DNA of 64,000 nt from a candidate division FCPU426 bacterium. Its GTDB lineage: Bacteria > Oederibacteriota > Muellerivitia > Muellerivitales > Muellerivitaceae. Location of the stretch: NCBI GenBank assembly GCA_003136635.1, contig PLFD01000030.1:56155-120154 (forward strand). The letters run 5' to 3'. How positions within the stretch are numbered: position 1 is the first letter of the stretch; every line of letters starts with the position of its first letter. Positions 40,037 through 49,624 of this stretch are shown here, piece after piece. Made by a program: the position numbers and the translations under genes. The notes beneath the pieces are model-generated. The model saw nothing but the letters and a program-made list of their open reading frames with translations. It did not search any database and had not been told where the DNA came from.

Positions 40037-41122
40037 ATGAATCTTTCTAAAATTATTTTATCCATTACTCCCTTATACGCAAAAGCCCTTGAAAAAGCCG
40101 AAAATCGCCAGGCCCAGCTCACCAAACCCGCTCACAGTTTGGGAAGATTGGAAGACATAGCCATTCAATTAGCGGGAATCACAGGTGAAGCGATTCCTTC
40201 GTTTGGGAAAAAACGGGTCATCCTTTGTGCCGCGGATCATGGAATCTCCGCAGAAGGCGTTTCCGCTTTTCCCGCGGCCGTGACTCCCATGATGGTCCTT
40301 AATTTCTTAAGCGGGGGCGCGGCCATTAACGCGCTGGCCCGTCAGGCAGGCGCGGAAGTTCAGGTGGTGGACGTGGGTGTGGCGGCGGATCTCCCCAAAA
40401 ATAAAAAACTCATCTCTTCCAAAATCGCCAAGGGCACAAAGAATTTCAAAGTCGAGCCGGCCATGACGGATCAACAATGCGAAGCGGCGGTTCAGTTGGG
40501 CCTTAAGCTCGCCGACCAGGCGAAAAAAGACAAAATCAAATGGATCGCTCTGGGTGAAATGGGTATTGGCAACTCTTCATCCGCCGCCGCCCTCATGGCC
40601 GCGCTTCTGCCCTGCGCGGTGGAAGATGTCACCGGTTTTGGCACGGGCATCAACCGCGAGCAATGGCTGGTGAAATGCAAAGTTATCAACGAAGGATTAA
40701 AACTGCACGAAACTTATCTGATCAACCCCTTGGAAGCGCTCCGACGCTTAGGCGGGTTGGAAATCGCCGCTTTGACCGGAGTCATTTTGGGCTGCGTGAA
40801 AAACCGTATTCCGATCGTGGTAGACGGCTTTATCACCTCATCCGCTTTTTTGGTGGCTTACCGGCTGAACCCCTTGGTAAAAAATTTCGCTTTTTTCTCT
40901 CATTTATCAGAAGAACCGGGTCACGCCAAATTTTTCCAGATGCTTAAAACCCAGCCTCTCTTAAATCTTAAAATGCGACTGGGGGAAGGTTCAGGCGCCG
41001 CCTTGGCTTTGAACATTCTGGAAGCCGCCGTAAGAACCCACGCAGAGATGGCGACTTTTGAAAGCGCCAAAGTGCCGACCAAACTGAAAAAGAAAAAGAC
41101 AACGGTTAAAAATAAAAAATGA
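40037..41122 (+). CDS. cobT: Nicotinate-nucleotide-dimethylbenzimidazole phosphoribosyltransferase
   Basis: KPAHSLGRLEDIAIQLAGI, CAADHGISAEGVSAFP, GEMGIGNSSSAAAL. Confidence 0.96.
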   Translation: MNLSKIILSITPLYAKALEKAENRQAQLTKPAHSLGRLEDIAIQLAGITGEAIPSFGKKRVILCAADHGISAEGVSAFPAAVTPMMVLNFLSGGAAINALARQAGAEVQVVDVGVAADLPKNKKLISSKIAKGTKNFKVEPAMTDQQCEAAVQLGLKLADQAKKDKIKWIALGEMGIGNSSSAAALMAALLPCAVEDVTGFGTGINREQWLVKCKVINEGLKLHETYLINPLEALRRLGGLEIAALTGVILGCVKNRIPIVVDGFITSSAFLVAYRLNPLVKNFAFFSHLSEEPGHAKFFQMLKTQPLLNLKMRLGEGSGAALALNILEAAVRTHAEMATFESAKVPTKLKKKKTTVKNKK

Positions 41123-41856
41123 ATTCACTCTGGATCGCTTTTTCCACCTTAACTCTTCTGCCCACACCTTCTTCCAAACCCACAACGGAAGACTTGAAGA
41201 ACTCCGTCCTTTTTTATCCGCTGGTGGGTGGCGTTTTTGGCGGCATCTTTATGCTGATTCACCGGCTGTCCCTAGCGACAGACCTAAAAGCCCTTCTCAT
41301 TCTCTTGATTTGGGTCGCTTTAAGCGGCGCCTTCCATTTGGACGGTCTGGGGGATTGTCTGGATGGTTTCTTCGGGGGCAAAGACCCGCAAGACCGCCAG
41401 CGCATCATGAAAGCCGCGGATTTGGGCACTTACGGCATGGCCGGTATCTCGCTGACACTGATCTTTAAAACCGTTCTTCTCATCCATTTGCTGGGTCAGG
41501 CTAACATTCCATACTGGCTTTTGGCCATTCCCATAGCGGCCCGCTGGGCCGTTTGTCTTTCCTGTTTTATCTCCAAACCGCCAACCGGCAACCAGGGTTT
41601 GGGTTCTTTTGTCATCGGATCGTCTTTACCCGTCTTTTTGGCGGGCAGCGCCTTGGCGTTGGGCGGGTGTTTCGCCCTACAAAAATACGCCATTGGTCTT
41701 TTTCTCATCGCGGCCGTTATTTCTTTTATGATCAGCCGCTTCTCTCAAAACCGCATCGGGGGTTTAACCGGAGACGGCCTGGGTGCCACCATTGAACTCA
41801 CCGAAGTCGCCCTTCTTTTCTTCGCCTGCCTCAACACCAGTAGATTTGGTTTATGA
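41119..41856 (+). CDS. cobS: Adenosylcobinamide-GDP ribazoletransferase
   Basis: HLDGLGDCLDGFFGGKDPQDRQRIMKAADLGTYG, GLTGDGLGATIELTE. Confidence 0.95.
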   Translation: MNSLWIAFSTLTLLPTPSSKPTTEDLKNSVLFYPLVGGVFGGIFMLIHRLSLATDLKALLILLIWVALSGAFHLDGLGDCLDGFFGGKDPQDRQRIMKAADLGTYGMAGISLTLIFKTVLLIHLLGQANIPYWLLAIPIAARWAVCLSCFISKPPTGNQGLGSFVIGSSLPVFLAGSALALGGCFALQKYAIGLFLIAAVISFMISRFSQNRIGGLTGDGLGATIELTEVALLFFACLNTSRFGL

Positions 41857-42218
41857 AAAAACACATTCTGGTCATCAGCCACGGCAGCCGGGAAGCTTCC
41901 GCTAATCAGGATTTTAAAAAACTGGTTCAAAAATACCGGCGTAAACATCCAAACTGGATTATTACCCACTCTTTTCTGGAACTGGCGGAGCCTACTATTC
42001 CTCAAGCTCTCGAAGTTTTAGCAAAGAAATCCAAAGAAATTTATGTATTACCCTTATTCCTTTTCGCGGCTAAGCACGTTAAGAACCATATTCCTGAAAT
42101 CCTAAAAACCTTTAAAAAAAAACACCCCCAAGTAACGCTGAAGCTGGGAAGACCGCTCGGTTCGGACCCAAAACTTCTCGCTATCCTAGATCAACGCCTT
42201 CAACAACTCGCCCCATAA
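41853..42218 (+). CDS. cbiX: CbiX-type sirohydrochlorin cobaltochelatase (single-domain)
   Basis: LVISHGSREASANQDF, ELAEPTIPQAL, VLPLFLFAAKHVKNHIPEIL. Confidence 0.85.
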   Translation: MKKHILVISHGSREASANQDFKKLVQKYRRKHPNWIITHSFLELAEPTIPQALEVLAKKSKEIYVLPLFLFAAKHVKNHIPEILKTFKKKHPQVTLKLGRPLGSDPKLLAILDQRLQQLAP

Positions 42219-42279
42219 AAAAGCCGAGACGATTCTTTCGAACCGTCCCAACCTATCCCCCCTGATTTGAAGCCTATTT

Positions 42280-44307
42280 TTAAAACGAAACTTTTGTTCC
42301 GCCATAAACCGATAATCCTGGCGTAGTGTAACCAAAAGCTTCTTCGTAATACTGGTTGAAAAGATTGTCCACCCGAGCGAATAATTTCACCTGAGAGTTC
42401 ACCTGATAAGAGGCTCTCAAGTTCACCAGGAAATAACTGGCCAGCGGAACAATATTGCCGCTTCCCGTGACAAAATTCTCGTCGAAACTATTGCCGACAT
42501 AAATCAAAGAAGCTCCCAAACCGGCGGCATCTAACTGATAATCCACATCACCGCTGGCTTTATTTTGCGGACGTCTTAAAAGCGGGACGTTCGCGATCAA
42601 GTCTTGGGCGTTGTCATAGGTATAGTTTCCCTTGATGTCTAAATTCTTGACACCTTTGAACTCCACGAAACTTTCTACACCATAGGAACGGGCTTGCCCC
42701 ACATTGGAGTAAATGTTGACGAATTGAATGAGGTTGGTCAGATCATTGTCAAAATAGCTGGCCCCTACCGTCAAATCTTTGCCGATGGGCTGCTCAAATT
42801 CAATATCATAACCCACGCTGGTTTCAGGCAAAAGACTGGCATTGCCGTAAGTCGGCGCATAAAGCTGATAAAGCGAAGGCGCCAAAAAGCCGGTTCCATA
42901 ATTGGCTTTAAGTTTAGTGTTCAAGTCCGGCACAACATAAGCCAATCCCGCCTGATAGGTTGTATGGACTCCATATTGGCTATGGTCATCCCAACGGCCG
43001 CCCAAATTGAAGAAAAAATTGTCCTCAATAGATGTCTGACTTTCGATGAAAACCGAGGCTGTTTGTACCGTAGTTTCCGGAACAACCGAGGTAAAAGCGG
43101 AACCTGTTACGTCGCTATAACCATTCGTATCGTTGGAAATTGCCCATTGTTGCTGACCTTGAATACCGACAACTACAGTTTCTTCTTTAGCCAGCCGAAT
43201 ATTATTCTGCCAGTTAATTTGGGCAGTTTGTCCGTCAAAATTGCCCTGTTCAAAATAAGTGTTGTAAGGATTGGAGACGCCGTTAAAAAGCCGGTTATCA
43301 TCCGCGAAAGAGGCGGTCAAAATTTGTTCCCAGCTTCCGTCCAAAAGTTTCCAATCCGTATGGCTGGCGGCCATAAATTGTTTTTGAAGCGCGAAATAAT
43401 CGGGATCATCCCCCAGTACAAAATTTTCATTATCCGCGTCGATGCTGGTATTGGACTGGCTGTAACGAACGAGAATATTTTCCTGAAGATTGGAAGTGAG
43501 ATTCGATCCCACGCCCAAAGAAGCCGTGTTGTTGTCATCGCCGTTGTTCACCGTGCCGCCATATTGCGCTTCCAAAGCGGGAAACCCCGACGTGTTGAAA
43601 TGGGAAACATCCACGTTAAAATAACCACCGTTGTCCCCTCCATGCGCGCTTGCCGCTTCGTGGGAAGTTCCGTAAGAACCGCCTTCCACCAATACCGAAC
43701 CTCCCAACGGCGAAGGACCGCTTTGAGGAATGATGTTGATGACACCGCCGATGGCGTTGGAACCCCAAAGGGTGCTTTGCGGGCCGCGAATAACCTCGAT
43801 CTGTTTCACATCATCCAACGACAAGCCATCCAGGTAGTCATAACTGCCGGGAGCGCCGATGGGGTCATTCAAGGGAATGCCGTCAAAGAGCACCAATGTG
43901 TGTTCCGGGTTGGTGCCGCGGATATAAACCGAAGCCGTTTCTCCTGGTTGGCCGGTTTGAGCGATATCCACGCCTGGCACGCTTTGAATGGCGTCCAGTA
44001 CCGTACCCGCCTGCTTTTGTTCAAGATCTGTCAAGGTAATAACGGTTGAAGAACTCGTCACGTCTTGTAGAGGCACATCCACCCGATTGGCCGTAACGAC
44101 GACTTCTTTTAATGTCGAAGTTTCGTTTGCCGTTGTGTCTACCGACGTTACCACTGAACTGACTACCGGAGTTGTCACTGAAGGTTGAGGCGTGACGGCT
44201 GAAGAATTATTGGAAGCCGCAGGCGGTGTGTCCTGCGCCCAAAGCCCTGATGAGATAACTGCGGAAAAAATAAAACAAAGAACAAACCGACTTAAAAACT
44301 GATTCAT
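42280..44307 (-). CDS. btuB: TonB-dependent vitamin B12 receptor BtuB-like
   Basis: Signal peptide, plug domain (IQSVPGVDIAQTG, SVYIRGTNPEHTLVLFDGIPLNDP, IEVIRGPQSTLWGSNAIGGVINI), C-terminal beta strand; downstream of a B12 riboswitch. Confidence 0.93.
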   Translation of the reverse strand: MNQFLSRFVLCFIFSAVISSGLWAQDTPPAASNNSSAVTPQPSVTTPVVSSVVTSVDTTANETSTLKEVVVTANRVDVPLQDVTSSSTVITLTDLEQKQAGTVLDAIQSVPGVDIAQTGQPGETASVYIRGTNPEHTLVLFDGIPLNDPIGAPGSYDYLDGLSLDDVKQIEVIRGPQSTLWGSNAIGGVINIIPQSGPSPLGGSVLVEGGSYGTSHEAASAHGGDNGGYFNVDVSHFNTSGFPALEAQYGGTVNNGDDNNTASLGVGSNLTSNLQENILVRYSQSNTSIDADNENFVLGDDPDYFALQKQFMAASHTDWKLLDGSWEQILTASFADDNRLFNGVSNPYNTYFEQGNFDGQTAQINWQNNIRLAKEETVVVGIQGQQQWAISNDTNGYSDVTGSAFTSVVPETTVQTASVFIESQTSIEDNFFFNLGGRWDDHSQYGVHTTYQAGLAYVVPDLNTKLKANYGTGFLAPSLYQLYAPTYGNASLLPETSVGYDIEFEQPIGKDLTVGASYFDNDLTNLIQFVNIYSNVGQARSYGVESFVEFKGVKNLDIKGNYTYDNAQDLIANVPLLRRPQNKASGDVDYQLDAAGLGASLIYVGNSFDENFVTGSGNIVPLASYFLVNLRASYQVNSQVKLFARVDNLFNQYYEEAFGYTTPGLSVYGGTKVSF

Positions 44308-44409
44308 TTTGCCTACTCCCGAGGCGAAGACTTTACGGGAGTGATGGGGAGGAAAAACCGAAAAAATAGGTGTTTGCTCCGCCTTCTTATTCCCGAAGAA
44401 GTCGTCGAA

Positions 44410-44570
44410 AATTCACCTCAAAGTCGGTCTCCTGGCTCGGGGCACTTCTAACTTCCCCAGCCTTCCCGTCCTTTTTCAAGAACAGTGACTGAAGAAAAAA
44501 TATCGCCCCTCACAGTGGCGGGTCCGCGCCGGATTCACACCGGCTTCCCAAACACCTTGAGTTGTGGGTA
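44410..44570 (-). ncRNA. Cobalamin riboswitch
   Basis: Minus-strand read: GGGAAGCCGGTGTGAATCCGGCGCGGACCCGCCACTGTGAGGGGC...GCCCCGAGCCAGGAGACCGACTTTGAGG (B12 box and core). Confidence 0.95.
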
Positions 44571-44620
44571 TGTAAATACGCCGATTAGAGAATCTTGTCA
44601 ATTAAAAGATAGGTTGTAAC

Positions 44621-46003
44621 TTAATGTTTTCGAAGAAGGCTGAAATCCCAGCAGGCCTGAACAAAGTAGGCGGGAATTAACGGGTTGGATTTGAAGTGAA
44701 GATGACAATAGCTCGCGAGTAAATTTTTATTCGCGAACCCTTCGGTGAATTTCTCTCCCGCGCTGTTGATGCCTTGATAAATCGGTTTGCCCCGATAGCG
44801 GTTTGAGGCGATACGGGAATAATGAAACTCGTGTCCCCGGGCGGTTGTGCCAGCGGGCCCCAGCAGAGTTTTGGCGGTCGTTTTAATTTCCACATAGCGA
44901 AGGGTTAAGTGTTTGCGGTCCATTTGAATCTTTAAAGGAACCGCCGAAACCATTGGAAAAGCTTTGCCCTCAAACCCCGTAATGCTTTCGGATAAATACA
45001 TCAATCCGCCACATTCAGCGTAAACCGGCATACCTTCTTTTATTTTCTGAAACATTTCGTTTCGAATTTTTTTATTCGCCGAAAGTTTTTGGGGAAAACT
45101 TTCCGGATAGCCACCGCCCAGATAAAGTCCGTCCAAGTTTGCGGGTAATTTTTTATCTTTGAGCGGGCTGAAATAAACCAATTCAGCTCCAGCTTCCCGA
45201 AGCATTCTTAAATTCTCGGCGTAATAAAAACAAAAAGCTTGGTCTTTCGCGATACCAAGCCTTACCTCGGCTTTGGGTTTAGATTCCGCAGAAGGGGGAT
45301 GGTTTCTTTTTTTTATCCTAAGAAGACGGACTAAACGTTCGACATCGATGGTCTGCGCCCCCGCTTCGATCGTCGCTTTTAAGACCTGTAAGGCCTTGGG
45401 GTTTTCTTCCAAAGTTCTTAATCCCAAATGACGTTCAGGAATTTCTCTTTCCCGAGAACGGATTAAATAACCGATTACTTTTTTCCGCAAAGCCGGTTTT
45501 AACGACTTCATTACCATTTCGTAATGACGCTTGCTCCCAGCCCGATTCAAAATGACTCCGGCTATCGAAACTTTCTTATCGAAGTTGATCATTCCTTCCA
45601 GAATCGCTCCGGTCGTCACCGTGGCGCCCCAGATATCCAGCACGAGAACAATGGGAATTTTCAAATGTTTGGCGATCTTCGCGGAGCTGCCGCTGGTCGT
45701 TCCGTTCTTTCCGTCGTAAAGAGCGCCCATACCCTCAATCACCGCCACATCGGCGCCCGTGAAGTAGCGGTGAAAACTTTCCTTCAATCCTTTCCAACCC
45801 ATCATCCAAAGATCGAGGTTGATGGAATCCTTGCCCGTGGCCAAACGGTGGTAACCACCGTCGATATAATCCGGGCCGATTTTAAAAGGCTGTACCGCGA
45901 AGCCTTTTCGCTGAAGCAACCCCATCAAAGTGAAAGAAAGGGTGGTTTTGCCTACGCCGCTGCTGGTTCCCGCGACGAGAAAAGCGGGAAGAGGATTACT
46001 CAT
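44621..46003 (-). CDS. cbiA: Cobyrinate/hydrogenobyrinate a,c-diamide synthase
   Basis: AGTSSGVGKTTLSFTLMGLLQRKG, KIGPDYIDGGYHRLATG, LDLWMMG, GAT domain YAECGGLMYLSE. Confidence 0.93.
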   Translation of the reverse strand: MSNPLPAFLVAGTSSGVGKTTLSFTLMGLLQRKGFAVQPFKIGPDYIDGGYHRLATGKDSINLDLWMMGWKGLKESFHRYFTGADVAVIEGMGALYDGKNGTTSGSSAKIAKHLKIPIVLVLDIWGATVTTGAILEGMINFDKKVSIAGVILNRAGSKRHYEMVMKSLKPALRKKVIGYLIRSREREIPERHLGLRTLEENPKALQVLKATIEAGAQTIDVERLVRLLRIKKRNHPPSAESKPKAEVRLGIAKDQAFCFYYAENLRMLREAGAELVYFSPLKDKKLPANLDGLYLGGGYPESFPQKLSANKKIRNEMFQKIKEGMPVYAECGGLMYLSESITGFEGKAFPMVSAVPLKIQMDRKHLTLRYVEIKTTAKTLLGPAGTTARGHEFHYSRIASNRYRGKPIYQGINSAGEKFTEGFANKNLLASYCHLHFKSNPLIPAYFVQACWDFSLLRKH

Positions 46004-46871
46004 GATCGGCGCGGACCTTTTCAAAAGTACCGCAGAGGAATTCACCAAGCTTGACCATACTAGGCCCCGGAATCAAAAAGTCTTCATTCAGGAAATAGTA
46101 AACATGCTTTTGCTGGACCGCTTTTAACGTAAGCATTTGAGCCCAAGCATTCCTTTTATCCAATTCACCACCTTTTAGATCATGAGACAAAATGGAATCC
46201 ACAATTAAATCCGGATCACGATGAATTAATTCTTCCTTTGAAACCATAGGATAATCCGTCATGGCGTCCGCCATCACATTGATTCCGCCCGCCATTTCAA
46301 TAAGCTCGTTGATAAAATTTTTATTTCCCACGGCGTAAACTTGCTCGATCGTTCCCGGAGTACGACCGATGACAAAAAGAACAGACAAAGGTTTTCGACC
46401 TTTCGCTTTTTGTTTAATTTTATCCAAACGTTTCATTAACGACTGTTGGGCGGCTTTGGCCTGAACCTCATGGCCCAGCAATCGCCCCATTTGATTGTAA
46501 TTTTCCAAAATATTTTGAACTCTATCGCAATTAAAAATAGCCATGGGAATTTTAAGTTTTTTGAGTGTAAAAATCGCTTTTTCGTCAAAGGTTAAGGCCA
46601 GAACCAAATCGGGTTTAAGAGAAACGATCTTTTCAAAGTTAGGATTAATCCAGCCTCCAATTTTTTCTTTTTTTTTGGCGTCCGGAGGAAACTTACAAAA
46701 ATCAGTGTCACCCACCAGTTGATCCTGAGCGCCGATGTCATAAACCAATTCGGTCAGATTAGGAGAAAGAGAAATAACTCTTTGGGGAATCGGTTTGTTT
46801 TGAGCGTAAACACTTTGAAAACCTAAGATCAAAATGAAAATTGAAATTTGTTGAAACCGAATATTCATCAA
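45996..46871 (-). CDS. btuF: Periplasmic cobalamin-binding protein BtuF-like
   Basis: Signal peptide; QRVISLSPNLTELVYDIGAQDQLVGDTDFCKFP, IVSLKPDLVLAL. Confidence 0.88.
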   Translation of the reverse strand: MMNIRFQQISIFILILGFQSVYAQNKPIPQRVISLSPNLTELVYDIGAQDQLVGDTDFCKFPPDAKKKEKIGGWINPNFEKIVSLKPDLVLALTFDEKAIFTLKKLKIPMAIFNCDRVQNILENYNQMGRLLGHEVQAKAAQQSLMKRLDKIKQKAKGRKPLSVLFVIGRTPGTIEQVYAVGNKNFINELIEMAGGINVMADAMTDYPMVSKEELIHRDPDLIVDSILSHDLKGGELDKRNAWAQMLTLKAVQQKHVYYFLNEDFLIPGPSMVKLGEFLCGTFEKVRADHE

Positions 46872-46915
46872 TGGTCCTTGCTAACTTGAATTCGAAGTAG
46901 TGTACAATCACCTTT

Positions 46916-47116
46916 ATGACACTACCAAGTAAACCCATCGCGAAAATATGCAGCCGCTGTGGCAAGGGGTTTCAGTGCCAAACCCACGAGGCTCACGGCA
47001 GCTGCTGGTGTTCCCTTTATCCGACACTTGAGATTAAAACTCAGGCCGACTGTATGTGTTCGGATTGTCTTGGCAAGGCCACGCTTTTCGCGCCTACGGA
47101 CGAAGAAAAAAAGTGA
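46916..47116 (+). CDS. Small cysteine-rich protein, CWC-family-like
   Basis: CSRCGKGFQCQ...GSCWCSLYP...CMCSDCL. Confidence 0.8.
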   Translation: MTLPSKPIAKICSRCGKGFQCQTHEAHGSCWCSLYPTLEIKTQADCMCSDCLGKATLFAPTDEEKK

Positions 47117-48033
47117 GCGATTTACGTATCGCCTGCTTTCTTCCCTCGGCCAGTGAGATGGTCTGTGACCTGGGACTGATCGACAACTTGGTTGGTGTTT
47201 CCCATGAGTGTGATTATCCCCCTCAGGTAAAGGAAAAGCCGGTTGTTGTTCGATGCGCCATGGATCTTGCATCACTCAATTTGGATCAAATCGATAAAGC
47301 GGTCAGCGAAAGAGTGGGCCAAGGTCAAAGTGTTTATGCCATCGATGAAGTTGCCATACAAAAAGCAAAACCAAACCTGATTATCACGCAAGACCTCTGC
47401 CAGGTATGCGCTCCTTCCGGTAACGAAGCTACACAAGTCTTAAAAACACTCATTCCCAAACCGGAATTCCTCTGGCAAACACCCCATTCGCTGGAAGATG
47501 TCCTAAATGATCTGTTAATTTTGGGCTCAAAAACAGGGACAGTAAATAAAGCTCAAGAACTGATCGCTCAGGCCAGAAAACGCATAGCCCAAATATCGAC
47601 AAAAACCAAAAACATAGCACCCGTAAAAGTCTTTTTTATGGAGTGGGTTGATCCCATCTATTGCGGAGGCCATTGGGTGCCCGAGATGATGGGCTGGGCG
47701 GGTGGACTGGATGAAATTTCTAAACCCAACGTGGATTCTATCCGCATCCCCTGGGAAGACGTCCTCCGCTGGAACCCGGATGTATTGATTGTATCGCCTT
47801 GCGGATATAACAGCGAAAAAGCCCGTCAACAAGCCGATCTGTTAAAATCCCGACCCGGATGGAATGATTTGAAAGCGGTTCAAAACAAGCGTGTTTACGC
47901 GGTGGATGGAAATGCTTACTTTGCCCGGCCAGGCTTAAGGCTGATAGATGGGACAGAAATTCTCGCCCATCTTTTTCATCCAAATGTTTTTTCCTGGAAA
48001 GGATCTTCGGACGCTTTTATTTCTGTTCTTTAA
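47113..48033 (+). CDS. BtuF-like helical-backbone metal receptor without signal peptide
   Basis: GTG start overlapping the CWC stop; IACFLPSASEMVCDLGLIDNLVGVSHECDYP, QDLCQVCAPSGNE, WNPDVLIVSPCGY. Confidence 0.85.
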   Translation: MSDLRIACFLPSASEMVCDLGLIDNLVGVSHECDYPPQVKEKPVVVRCAMDLASLNLDQIDKAVSERVGQGQSVYAIDEVAIQKAKPNLIITQDLCQVCAPSGNEATQVLKTLIPKPEFLWQTPHSLEDVLNDLLILGSKTGTVNKAQELIAQARKRIAQISTKTKNIAPVKVFFMEWVDPIYCGGHWVPEMMGWAGGLDEISKPNVDSIRIPWEDVLRWNPDVLIVSPCGYNSEKARQQADLLKSRPGWNDLKAVQNKRVYAVDGNAYFARPGLRLIDGTEILAHLFHPNVFSWKGSSDAFISVL

Positions 48034-48060
48034 GTTTAAAATTAAATAGATATTCAAAAT

Positions 48061-48091
48061 AAAAAAGCCCGGAAAAATCCGGGCTTTTTTT
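48061..48091. terminator. Bidirectional rho-independent terminator
   Basis: AAAAAAGCCCGGaaaaatCCGGGCTTTTTT between convergent CDSs. Confidence 0.9.
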
Positions 48092-48114
48092 TTAATTAGT
48101 TTTAAATTTTAAAA

Positions 48115-49236
48115 CTAAACCCTCATGGGCATGATCACACAAAGGTAATCCGTGTCACCTTTGGGACGCAAAATACCGGGACTTAAAGGCTGGGTTAGCT
48201 CGATATTAACCGTATCGGTTCCCACATTTTTCAAAACATCCAATACATATTTGGCGTTATAAGCAATGCTGATTTCTTCGCCCTTATAGTCCACATCGAT
48301 TTCTTCCTTGGCTTCACCCATATCCGGTGTCTTGGAAGAAATTGTCAATTTTCCATTTTTTGCCTGATAACGGATCGAATTGGATTTTTCAGAAGTCAAA
48401 ATAGCGACCCGGCGGGTAGCTGCCGCTAAACTGGAAATAGAAGCTTCAATTTTCTTATCAGATTCCTTGGGAATAACTTGTTCGTAATTAGGAAATTGAC
48501 CTTCTATTAAACGAGAAATTATTTCCACACCTTCGATGACAAATTTAATTTGGTTGTCGGTGGCGATAACTTCGACCATTAAATCGTCGTCTTCTTTACC
48601 TTTTGCTAAATCAGAAATGACTTTAGTTAATTCATTCAGTGTTTTAGTAGGAATAATGACACTAGCTTTGTTTTCGCTTTTATTCTCAAGTTTCTTTTCA
48701 ATAAAAGCTAAACGATGCCCGTCGGTCGCTACCATTCTTAATTTTGTGCCTTCTACCTGAAAAAAAACTCCATTCAAAACGTATCGGGTTTCGTCGGTGG
48801 ATACGGCAAAAATAGTTTTTCTAATCATTTCTTGAAGTAAGGAACCTTTGATTTTAAAAACTTTATCCTTTTTAACTTCAGGAAGAATAGGGAAGTCGTC
48901 TTTGGGTAATCCATGAACTTTAAAAGTCGATTTTTGACACGTAAGAATTATTTTATGACTATCATCTATTTCTAATTCAACAGTCGCTTCCGGTAATTCA
49001 CGGACAATATCCGATAATTTTTTAGCGTTGATCGTGATATTACCCTTATCAACTATCTCAGCCGGAACACTGCAGCGAATACCCATATCTAAGTCAGTTG
49101 CCACAAATTCCAATTTTTTATCGCGGGCTTCCAATAAAACATTGGCTAAGATTGGCATTGTATTTTTGGAGGCAACCGCGCTTTGCACAGTTGTAATTCC
49201 CTTGAGTAAATCACCCCGAGTCAAAACGACTTTCAT
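48115..49236 (-). CDS. dnaN: DNA polymerase III beta subunit (sliding clamp)
   Basis: MKVVLTRGDLLKGITTVQSAVASKNTMPILANVLLEA; C-terminal YLCVIMPMRV. Confidence 0.97.
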   Translation of the reverse strand: MKVVLTRGDLLKGITTVQSAVASKNTMPILANVLLEARDKKLEFVATDLDMGIRCSVPAEIVDKGNITINAKKLSDIVRELPEATVELEIDDSHKIILTCQKSTFKVHGLPKDDFPILPEVKKDKVFKIKGSLLQEMIRKTIFAVSTDETRYVLNGVFFQVEGTKLRMVATDGHRLAFIEKKLENKSENKASVIIPTKTLNELTKVISDLAKGKEDDDLMVEVIATDNQIKFVIEGVEIISRLIEGQFPNYEQVIPKESDKKIEASISSLAAATRRVAILTSEKSNSIRYQAKNGKLTISSKTPDMGEAKEEIDVDYKGEEISIAYNAKYVLDVLKNVGTDTVNIELTQPLSPGILRPKGDTDYLCVIMPMRV

Positions 49237-49439
49237 GCGCTGGCTCCTTATAAGCTGACTTTTTCTTTAAAGATTTTTAAATTTACCCAATTAGAAGTAG
49301 TGGTAGGCTTTGCGGATATGTGTATATTCCCGAGTTTTAACTGATATATCAACGTGAATGCGTGACTTTTTCTTGGGAATAAACTGGGGACATTATAGGG
49401 TAAATCCACAGGCCCGCAACTCTTTTGGCTTATGGCGGA

Positions 49440-49535
49440 AGTTATCCTCAGGCAATGGAGCGGTTCTTCACAAAGCGCGGTGGATAACGGGAACTTGAAC
49501 GGAGTTATTCCCATTCCTACCCACGGGTGGATAAC
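49440..49535. promoter_or_regulatory. DnaA-box cluster in dnaA-dnaN intergenic region
   Basis: TTATCCTCA 49442, GGTGGATAA 49479, TTATTCCCA 49505, GGTGGATAA 49526. Confidence 0.6.
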
Positions 49536-49571
49536 TGGCTTGTGAGAAATGGGTACAAGTGGAGAAATAAA

Positions 49572-49600
49572 AAAAGGCTCCCGGGTTTCGAGAGCCTTTT
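49572..49600 (-). terminator. Rho-independent terminator after dnaA
   Basis: AAAAGGCTC...GAGCCTTTT. Confidence 0.8.
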
Positions 49601-49624
49601 CAAAAGTAAAATCGTGAATACTTT

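Noticed and set aside
42694-44049. 451-aa plus-strand ORF opposite btuB
   Set aside because: Antisense shadow of a well-supported TonB receptor gene; no recognisable motif.
45524-46054. 176-aa plus-strand ORF opposite cbiA
   Set aside because: Antisense to a strongly supported CDS.
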